A model generated the notes under the pieces. That model saw only the letters and a list, made by a program, of their open reading frames with translations. It had not been told where the DNA came from and did not search any database. The position numbers and the translations under genes were made by a program. This document shows positions 55,842 through 64,000 of a stretch of DNA of 64,000 bases, piece by piece. This DNA is from Alviniconcha marisindica (lineage: Eukaryota; Mollusca; Gastropoda; Provannidae): NCBI GenBank assembly GCA_018857735.1, contig JABMCL010003179.1, positions 362,001 to 426,000 on the forward strand, read 5' to 3'. The first letter of the stretch is position 1. Each line of letters begins with the position of its first letter.

Positions 55842-55959
55842 TGTAGTGAAAGTATTTCACACAATCATACCGTCAGCACACAAATAAGTAATGTCCAGAC
55901 TCCATAGTGGGGAAACGGCATAGGCCCCAAAGCCTTAATTTATTCATACGTCATCAGCA
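55842..55959 (+). repeat. Direct repeat, right copy
   Basis: TGTAGTGAAAGTATTTCACA to TTCATACGTCATCAGCA, colinear with 53998-54108 with a few small insertions. Confidence 0.85.
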
Positions 55960-56499
55960 TGGAAATAAAAGGGGGAGGAAAATTTAGGGTCGTTTTCTTA
56001 ACCGCGACAGAGTTGCACCTTCTTGAGTCCCTGATAAGTGGGTACAGTGACATCGCACTCGCTCATACGCTGTACGCTTATAAGAATGGTGACGGCGGTC
56101 AGTGTAAACTGGCGAAGGAATTTTCGAAATTATCTATCGTGTGTGTATGTGTGCCGCGTGTGGGCGCGCGCGCATGTGAGTTTATTTGGGTGCCGCAGCG
56201 CGTAGTCTGTAAGAGTCCAGGCGAGACTATCAAGAAGAGGGATGTGAGCTGGACTCTCCGGCAAAGCCCAGGAGAGATCAAGACTTTTGCAGAGAGGTGG
56301 AGCTGGGCTCTGAAGGAAAGTTATACGGCCTTTTGTTTCAGGTAGTTTCTCAACAGCGGCGCTACGGACATTGTCCTTGTGACTCTGCTCCGCACAGCAG
56401 TTGAAACTAGTTGCTACGCAATGGCGAGGTCCTAGTTGTTGTTCTGGCGGTGGTCCACGGCCTCCCCGGTCTTCCGGGTTGGAGTGCGCGGTCGAGCCA

Positions 56500-56585
56500 C
56501 TCACTCTTTCTCCCCTTCCCCCCTGTCCCCGTCCGTAATAAGCAGTCTCACTTCCGTGGACGTAAAGCAACATGATTACTTAGTC
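56500..56585 (+). mobile_element. SINE-2 3' fragment
   Basis: CCCCTTCCCCCCTGTCCCCG, TAATAAGCAGTCTCACTTCC and GTGGACGTAAAGCAACATGA then TTACTTA. Confidence 0.7.
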
Positions 56586-56799
56586 TGTGCGCTAGCGCGT
56601 GTAAGTCTGTGCCGGCTAGCGGCGTGTGCTAGTGTGTGTCAGTGCGTACACTAGCGTGCTTCAGTCTCTGCCTGTTCACGTTTCGGTCTCTATACTTTTA
56701 GAAACGGCATCGCCGTGAAGTGAGTGAAACTATATAGTATTTACTAACTCAGGTGTTGTTGTTGTTTTTTTGTTTTGTTTTTAAATTTTTATGTACTTT

Positions 56800-56872
56800 C
56801 AATTATTTGTCAAAGGCAGACAACTGAATTTCCCTTTTAAGGATTAATAAAGTATTATTGTACTGTAACACA
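56800..56872 (+). mobile_element. LINE 3' tail (AATTTCCC...ATAAAGTA type)
   Basis: GAATTTCCCTTTTAAGGATT then AATAAAGTATTATTG, as in 35785-35830. Confidence 0.65.
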
Positions 56873-57545
56873 TTTAATATTAGCAGGCCGTGTAGTCGTA
56901 AGGCTACACGTTTCTCTGTGTGTTGTGGCTGGTATTTTATTCAACAGCTACGCGAAGATGTTGTCTAAGGCTGACGCACAGACTGTAGTCCTGCAGAAAT
57001 TCCCGCAGCGGTGCGGTACCGTATTCGCGGTATAGGCGATCGGCTGAGCCATATGTACGTGTAGGCCCATGACTGATCCGAGCAGTACACTACTAATTAA
57101 GGGCCGGCATGCAGGCAAGCTCCAAGCACTGGCTTACGACATCCTTCCTTCTGGAAGAAGGTGCCGGAAAGCGAGCTATGGAGTGTAGGGACTTGTGGCG
57201 TACAAATTCAAGAGACTGAGGATGCCCGCTGTGGAAATCAGATCATCTGGTCCCTGCATGGCCACTTTACAACCCCAGCTATGACCGGCCCGGCATTATT
57301 ATTATTGCGGGGTCCTGTCGTCAGGAGAAAATGATCGAGACTGCTCCACCGCCGGCACTGACGCACCACGTATGTGTTTCAAAGATAAACTATCGGATGA
57401 CATTTTGGAGTCACACCAGTTTTGTCGTACACTTCGGCGAACGACTGAGTTTCTGACTAGTCACCGGTAACCGTCCCCTGGCATGGCATACGAGTCAGTA
57501 TATATTAGGTACACAGCTGAATCTTCCAACGGTACATTTCTCTCC
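56873..57545. other. Intergenic, with the second copy of a short repeat
   Basis: 57118-57181 (CTCCAAGCACTGGCTTACGA, then GGTGCCGGAAAGCGA) repeats 55528-55592. The frame LQALAYDILPSGRRCRKA hints at a LINE RT C-terminus, but too little remains to classify. Confidence 0.45.
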
Positions 57546-57554
57546 TCTCTCTCT

Positions 57555-57595
<41 letters not shown>

Positions 57596-57616
57596 GGGGG
57601 GGGGGGGGGGGGGGGG
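57546..57616. repeat. (TC)n joined to G23
   Basis: About 20 TC units, then TT and 23 G. Confidence 0.95.
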
Positions 57617-57629
57617 CGGGATGAAAACT

Positions 57630-57702
57630 GGTAAAATAACTTGGTGATTTACGCCCAGTCAGTCAACCAATACTGTTATATCAGGGCGAATTGAAAACCG
57701 GT
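57630..57702 (-). mobile_element. LINE-A 3'-end fragment
   Basis: AATAACTTGGTGATTTACGC, CCAGTCAGTCAACC and TATATCAGGGCGA. It carries a small duplication (GTCAGTCAACC). Confidence 0.75.
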
Positions 57703-57984
57703 AACGAGAGGAAACAGAAATTAAGTGGCTGTTATGACAGATTGTGCCAGAGTCGATTCTGACATTGCATTAGAGCTCCATATGCAACCAGACGGTAAAG
57801 AGAGAGAACGAAAAATGATCCGGAGTCAAGTTTCTTTTTCTTCTTCTTCAAAGAACTGGGCTCTGTCAGAGCGTTGCAAGTCCTGCTGCGATGTGCATTT
57901 AAAAGGTGGTCAGGGTCAATGCCCTGGGTGTTATTAAAACAATCAAACAATAGAATAAATAAGACAGCTAACCTAACATTAAAA

Positions 57985-59530
57985 TGTATACATATATATG
58001 ATCTTGATGTTCATGGAGGGGTGGGGATTGGCTGCAGGTTGTGAAGACTGCGACCTAGTCGACTATGGAAGGACTCGACTGAGTGAAGGGGTTGAAGAAA
58101 TAGCCATAGAGAGGAAGTTCTATTCAAATACTGCACAGGGTAAGGAGTGGAAGAGGACATGGTGTTGGGTCTGTTCCTGGTGCCGTCTTTGTGTTCCTTT
58201 GGTCCAAGGGTCAGAGCGGCAGAAGAAGCTTGCTGGGTTATCTACAAGGCCGTTGTTGATTTTGGAGAGCATCCCCAGGCGGGTCTGTCGTCTTCTTTGT
58301 TCAAGACTTGTCCACTTCAGATTCTCGAGCATGGATGTAACAGTGCCTGCATGTGATCTGTGCATAGTTGTTGGTCACGTACCTGGCTGCTAGGCGTTGT
58401 ACTTTTTCGAGCAGTTGAATGTCCTTGATAGTGCTTGTGTGGACACCAGACAGCCGAGGCATACTCCAATATGGGGCATACCATTGTAGTGTAGGTCGCC
58501 GACTTGATTTTTGGGGTACACTCCCTGATTTGCCTTCGCAGGAACCCCACCGTCCCGTTTCTTCCTCCTCAACATGGGTGGACCAGGGGAGGTCACTTCT
58601 GATGGTGATACCCAGGTACCTGCTGGCAATTGTTGTGTCCAGTGTTTGCCCACGGAGAAGGAAGCTGGATGTCAGGACTTTTCTTTGCTTGTTGGACATG
58701 ATGCACGACGTTGCATTTGCCGCTTGGGTTGAATTCCATTTGCCAGGTGTGTTCCCATTCTTCGAGAGAGTCAAGGTCTTCTGGAAGTAGGGCCTGGTTC
58801 TGTTGGTCTTTAACTCTTCTATACAGATTGCTGTCGTCTGTAAAGAGTCTAGCACTGGAGTGTTGGACTGTATCGGGTAAGTCATTGTCAAGAAGAGAAG
58901 AGGGCCTAGAACAGTACCTTGAGGTACTCCTGATAGAACAGATGCAGATGATGATAGTGTACTTTCTAGTGTCACTTGCTGTATTCTGCCGGTCAGGAAG
59001 GACTGTATCCAGCTCAGGGTATTACTGCCTACTCCGTAGTATTGTACCTTATGCTGTAAACGTTGGTGGGGAACTTTGTCAAAAGCCTTGGAGAAGTCGA
59101 GCAGAATTACATCTACCTGGTCCCCTAGGGCGATGTCGTGCACAGTGACAGCCTTGGGTCTTGTATCATTTAGGATATGGTGGAGATCAATGCTTTATCG
59201 CACTGCTGTGGACGATGTGCTCCAGGGCGGTCTTGCAGGTGACTGGCGTGAGAGAGACTGGTCGGTAGTTTGCAGGCTGGTCATGGTTTGTCTCCTTTTT
59301 TTCACTGAAGATGGGGGCCACCCACGCTTCTTTCAAATCACTGAGATGGCACATGTCCAGCTTCCAGCGATCGTTGGAAGATTGATGTTAGGACTGGAGC
59401 GAGCTCCTTTGCACCTGTCCGCTTCATCCGTATAAAGGCTAGCTGGTACCCAGTCCGCTTCAATGGCTTTGTTTGGTCGGAGATTCTCAGCCGGAAGAAG
59501 CTTGAAGACTCCTTTTTTTACTGATCTCAA
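57985..59530 (-). mobile_element. CR1-group LINE, RT domain to C-terminus
   Basis: The minus-strand order is ADWVPASLYTDEADR, IFQRSLEAGHVPS, ANYRPVSLTPVTCK (59290-59230), DQVDVILLDFSKAFDKVPH (block A, catalytic Asp), GRIQQVTLESTLSSSASVLS and GVPQGTVLGPLLFL (block B). The YxDD block is disturbed near 58860. Then come CWSVHTS-like and LQLLEKVQRLAARYVTNNY, and LENLKWTSLEQRRRQTRLGM, LSKINNGLVDNPASFF and EWNSLP-like (NFLSMAIS). This is a 5'-truncated CR1/L2-group element with several frameshifts, about 5 kb upstream of the sulfotransferase promoter. Confidence 0.85.
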
Positions 59531-59829
59531 TATTATCCAGTTTAAAAACAGAGAGAGCGAGAGAGAAAATTAGCATGTATATATGACTTAGCAGTACCAG
59601 CAAATATTACTGTTACCATTTCCTTAACTTGAAGTCGAGTTCCGTGCCGTGCAAAAGGGGTTTCTAAACAGACCAAAGTAGCGCAAAGTTCACCCAGATC
59701 ATCTGAAGTCCGGCATGAAAAACCGTATCTTGGAGCCAGTGCCGGAGGGCCTGTCGTAAAATTCTTATCGGTAGACAGGACCTCCAAAGATCAGTATATC
59801 CTATGAGCTACCGGGAACCAGACTGGAAA

Positions 59830-61270
59830 AGCCGGTGAGTAATAATAATAATTGTGCTGCATCAGCTTCACAACCATTTGTGGACAACAATCTTTGTGAT
59901 AACTTCCAGTCTACTTACCGTGCACATCACAGAACGGAGACAGCTCTCCTACATGTCATAAACTGCCTTCTTGGTAGTGCTGATGAAGGCGAGGAGTCCG
60001 TTCTGATCTTGCTTGATTGGTCAGCTTTGTTCGATGCGTTGGATCATAGCATTCTCCTCGCACGGTTGCATGACATGTTCGGCATATCTGGCAAGGCTCT
60101 CGAATGGTTTTAGTCGTACTTGTCTAATAGAGTCCAGGCTGCTGAGAAAGACCTACTGAGAAATCAGTGTCAATGGTCCGGTCTCTTCACATAAGAAGGG
60201 ATAGAGAGATAGCTTCACTACAGAGTTCCCCGAGGTTTAGCCTTAGGTCCAATACTCTTTACTCTGTACATTCAACCACTGTCTGAAGTCATTTCTTCAA
60301 TTAGGTGCGGTCATCACAAATTTGCATATAATACTCAACTTCAACAGTCTTCAACTCCATCTGACTTTCATTCACTGATTGTTTACAGCAGTGTGTTGAC
60401 TCTGTCGGGAGATGGATGACTAGTAATATGCTGGAGCTCTTTTGGTCGGGTCTTGTAAAAGGGCCAGCGTGTCAGAAGATAACCACTTGAGAGTTGGCAA
60501 TCATGACATCTCCTTCAAAGGCCATGTCAAAAATCTCAGAGTCTACACTGACGCAACTCTGTCTTTGGTAAAGCATACTGGCCACATCAGTCGTTCAGCA
60601 TATCTCGAGATCAGAAGAATTAGCTCTATCCGCCTTCTGCTGACGACGAAAGCCACTGCTCAGCTTATGTATTTTTTTGTTCTCAGTACTGCAACTCTTT
60701 TCTCATTGACATCAACTGTGATCAGATGTACAGGCTGCAAAAAGTTCAAAACCACGCAGTGAAGGTTGTTTTTCGCAAGAGCAGACATGAGCATGTCAGA
60801 CCATTGCTTAAGGCACTTCACTAACTGCCAAAGACAGGATTATTTTTAAGAGAGCCCCCCCCCCCCTTTTTTTTTCTTTTTTCTTTTTTCTTTTCTTTTA
60901 TTCTTTTTTATGGTACCCTGCTACCCTGCTGATAAAGACCCTGCTACCTGTCTCTCTCTGCCACCATATTTGTCACCGTGTCTCTCTGTATACACTCCTT
61001 CTCGCACACTCTGTTCCATGGTTCATATGGAGAAAACAACAACAACAAAACACTCTTTCTTGTGCAAGATGAAAACTTAAGGGCTTTGGTTACCGGTTGT
61101 TCTCTGTTCAGGCTTCCCTTGTCTGGAACAACCTTCCTGCTCACATTTGACACAGCAGTTCTCTCTCACAGTTCAAAACGTCTCGCAAAACTTTTCTCTT
61201 TACTTCTGCCTACTCTGAACCACTCTAACCATTTCACAGGCATTGGATGTTGTACTTGATTTGATCTTGA
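59830..61270 (+). mobile_element. L2-like LINE, RT domain to C-terminus
   Basis: DNNLCDNFQSTYRAHHRTET, ALLHVINCLLGSADEGEESV and LILLDWSALFDALDHSILLA (block A) open the element. Then FGISGKALEWF, and after several breaks NHLRVGNHDISFKGHVKNLR, VYTDATLSLVKHTGHISRSA and AYLEIRRISSIRLLLTTKAT. The C-terminus FSVQASLVWNNLPAHI then SSLSQFKTSRKTFLF lies at about 61090-61200. These motifs follow L2-type polymerases (QS.YR..H.TETALL, D.SAAFDT.DH). The YxDD block cannot be read. Stops and frameshifts are frequent. Confidence 0.85.
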
Positions 61271-61299
61271 CTTTGCTGCTGACGTCTTCACTGGCTGAC

Positions 61300-62036
61300 C
61301 AATGTTTATTTTAATTTTAATTTTATTTATTTATTTATTTATTATTATTTTGCGGGGGAGAGGGGGGGCGGGGGGGGGAGGGACTGGGAGAGAGAGGGGA
61401 AAGCGAGGGGTTGCGAAAATGTGTGCATGTGGGTGTGGGTGTGGGGGTGCGTGTGTGCGCGTGTGTGGATGGATCACTGAGCTAGTTCAGTGGTACGGAT
61501 GTAGCCTGGGGAGGAGGAGGGATAGAGTGAGACTGATGGTGGAGAAAAGACCTTTTTTTGTACATCTGGTTACCGATCCTTCTTCTTTTTTATTTTTATT
61601 GTAATCTATGTTTCTAATTTAGTCAAACTGTTGGTGAAATGGTTTTTTATAACACTTTTTCCCGTCATCATGATTGATGTGTTGAAGCTTAAATTGCGTT
61701 TCGCTACAAAAGTTCTGATTGAGAGGTCAGGTTCGCTATATCCAAGCCTGGCTCCGCTTTCCCATTCTGACCTAAACCTCCAAATGGAGTCCGTTTATTT
61801 TACTGGTTAGGAGGCCTGTTCCGCGTATCCGCAATTAACAGATTCAACTTTTCTATTTTATAATTATTATGTGCAAAGGCCAGCTCCCTGATTAGCTTTG
61901 GTTTAACTTCTCCATAAATAATTTTCCTATGTATTCTATCTTCCTCCATCAACAGATTTGGAAAATATCGTAACTTTTTCTTCCAGACTGATCAATTCGC
62001 AGTGTAAGACCTACTGAGAAATCAGTTAAGGTGGCC
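61300..62036. other. Intergenic, simple repeats
   Basis: (TTTA)n at 61305-61345, a G-rich stretch at 61352-61400, then AT-rich DNA. GACCTACTGAGAAATCAGT at 62009-62027 repeats 60148-60166 in the L2-like LINE. No gene seen. Confidence 0.55.
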
Positions 62037-63284
62037 ATGGGGGAAATTCGTCCACTCTCTCGGTTGGGGGAACTTCGGCCACCCAAACACCTTGTGAATT
62101 GCACTCAGTACTACGCATCAGCCCCTACAATTGAACTTTTCCAAACTGTAACATCTTCATAATGGATCAGTCCACAAAGAAAACAACAAACGAGAGTGAT
62201 TGTAACACTTCTCAAGTAGCGTATGGGAAATCCTGTCCTACTTTGGGAGCCTTGCTATTCGCTTGGCAACAAAACCATAGTGTGGGTTGTACGGAAAGCA
62301 AAGGACCGACATACTGTTGGCTGATCTTGATTGTTTTGAAGTTCAGTGTTTTAAAAGTTCGTCGATTTTGGTTTTACACATCAATCAAAAAAACATTCAC
62401 ACAAAGTGAAAAGTAAATTTTCAAGGTGGACGAATTTCCCCCAACATAAATTATGCTTGGGGGAACTTCGTCCACACCACATGGGAGAAATTCACCCTTT
62501 TTGTTTACCCTTGCTTTTAGGCCTAACGCATCGCTAGGCCTAACAGTGGCACGAAGAAGCAGAAACAAACTGATAAACGGTAGCATCCAAGGAGCCGACT
62601 GGGACATTTTTTACGCCATAACTTGTGACAGATCACAAATATCACCAGAATCGTCCAAACAGGGTCATACGAAACGAATAAACCCAAAATTTGCAACAGA
62701 AAGTGAATTTAATCATATTTGTGTTTTTCAGTATGCGTATGCACCTTTCAGACATTTGATCTAGATCTAATTTCTGAGTAACCGTGCACCATTCCTGAGT
62801 GCTGATGTCGGCAAAACAATCGATCGTGCCCATTCTGAATCAGTCACTTTTGTTGCAAATGTTGGCTTTATTCACTAGATTTTATATGACCCTGTTTGAC
62901 TGATTCTGATGATATATGTGGCCCAAAATGGCCTACAAAAAATGTCCCAGAAATTTTCGACCGTCTCCTTGGATCATTATTACCGATAAACTATGAAATG
63001 AAAGAACTTGACTTTGAGAACTCAGTTGAGGGACCAGAGTTAGCCGAGCTTTCGGAAATAAAGCATGTGTTGGTCGGGTTTATGCTGCTGAGTTTACTCC
63101 AGGTGTTCCACGTTTATGCTGAACAAGTTCACATAGTGCAGTCTTTCTAAAAACGCTAAACTCCCTATTAGTTTGGACGTTTTTCTTAGCCTGTTCCTTT
63201 CGTTGCGTGTGTTCTCTATGTTTGGACGAAGTTTCCCCGAGACACTGGTCGAAGTTCCCCCAACGTGGTCGAAATTCTCCCGAA
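62037..63284. mobile_element. Undescribed 1.25-kb element built around a repeated 20-mer
   Basis: The 20-mer GTTGGGGGAANTTCGNCCAC occurs forward at 62037-62055 and 62063-62082, reversed at 62426-62445, forward at 62456-62475 (with a weaker copy at 62484-62498), and reversed at 63222-63241, 63245-63264 and 63265-63284. The two ends are therefore inverted repeats of paired 20-mers, and the middle holds an inverted pair with a 10-base spacer. Short frames between them (62162-62416, 62453-62764, 62896-63150) have no recognised domain. The element class and boundaries are inference. Confidence 0.55.
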
Positions 63285-64000
63285 TCACATACATCAGTAA
63301 AATATTTATTTGATTTGTTGTTGTTGTTTGTTGCCGGGGTGGTGGTGTGAATTTATTTTTCGTGCCGCTGGCAGGTTCGTTCGTACACCAGACACTGAAC
63401 ACCAACATTTATGATACCTTTGGCTTTTATTAGAGTCGTAGAAGTGATATTAGTAGATGTAGTTATAGTCGTAGCTGTAGTTGATATAGTTGTTATTGTA
63501 ACCACTGGTAGTGTTTAGTAGTTGTTTTTTTCTGTATTTTCCTTCTTTGTATTTTACGTATGGTGCCTGTAGTTACTCTGGCACCAACGGTGTTCCTTCT
63601 CACGCGTTCGCCTCAAGGGCCAAGAGCCATGTCCAGCTCAGCGCGGCATCACGCTGAATCAGCCGTCCCCCGAGTTGAATTGTTTCGGTGTCATGGTTTA
63701 TTACTTGATAATGAAACCAGCACCTCTTGGCATCAAGACGCTGGGAGCTAGACCGTGCATTCTACCACCAAACGCCGGTCAAGCAAGACGTACATTTTTT
63801 CAAGCTCAAGGACCTGTTCGGACCTTAGAGGTATGTGGAAGAATTTACTATAGTTTTTACTATGTAAATTTTGGTATTGTTTGATGTTATGGTTACGGTG
63901 AAATTGTATTTTATGCATATTATTTTATATTTAGTGTTTACTGTTTTTGGTTGAAAGACAATGAAGTGATTTTTGGTTGTATTAGTCTAACGGACACTGT
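63285..64000. other. Intergenic, nothing recognised
   Basis: AT-rich with short (TAG)/(GTT)-like tracts. No gene or known repeat. Confidence 0.5.

Noticed and set aside
62374..62607. Small secreted protein with signal peptide on the minus strand
   Set aside because: The N-terminal hydrophobic stretch is tempting, but the frame runs through two copies of the 20-mer repeat and has no other support.

Overview
The window looks like a metazoan nuclear genome and most likely a gastropod mollusc. The basis is very long (CA)n/(TG)n/(TA)n runs, multi-exon structure with GT-AG introns, at least three non-LTR retrotransposon lineages, a DIRS-like tyrosine-recombinase retroelement, tRNA-derived SINEs and THAP-type DNA transposon remnants. 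The species call is inference. The only host gene I can reconstruct is on the minus strand: a CHST15-like (GalNAc4S-6ST type) Golgi carbohydrate sulfotransferase.

Host gene: a TATA-like promoter at about 53.68 kb, exon 1 (53505 to about 53655, 20 coding bases), exon 2 (48261-48828; signal anchor and stem), exon 3 (39350-39563; PAPS-binding loop), exon 4 (27805-27906) and a later exon (14396-14558; LYSSYLYN motif). All junctions tested keep phase. One exon between 27.8 and 14.6 kb, and all 3' exons, were not found. The gene therefore covers most of 14.4-53.7 kb, and the TEs there sit in its introns.

0-9 kb: SINE, LINE tails, a 5'-truncated RNase H-bearing LINE (called LINE-A here), a decayed DIRS element (gag, RT, RNase H, recombinase without its catalytic Arg or Tyr), then a LINE-A copy that keeps ORF1 but lacks ORF2. 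9.3-11.6 kb: a long-TIR foldback element inside an old LTR, followed by a 1.2-kb solo LTR. 15-26 kb: SINE-1, a (GTT)-tailed repeat split by an L1-type endonuclease fragment with clean 8-bp target duplications, a THAP-like pseudogene, an 83-bp near-perfect palindrome and a near full-length LINE-A. 26-39 kb: SINE-2 copies, a roughly 100-bp degenerate satellite that flips orientation, a Rex1-like LINE and an OTU-protease-bearing transposon relic. 41-48 kb: a second solo LTR, two minisatellites, a diverged duplication of the 29.8-31.4/38.6-39.0 kb sequence, and a Kolobok-like element with a THAP domain and TTAA ends. 54-64 kb, upstream of the gene: a pair of about 115-bp direct repeats, two CR1/L2-group LINEs and an undescribed 1.25-kb element whose ends and centre are built from a repeated 20-mer.

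There is no prokaryotic operon, CRISPR array or rRNA, and no free-standing tRNA gene; the tRNA-like sequences are SINE heads.
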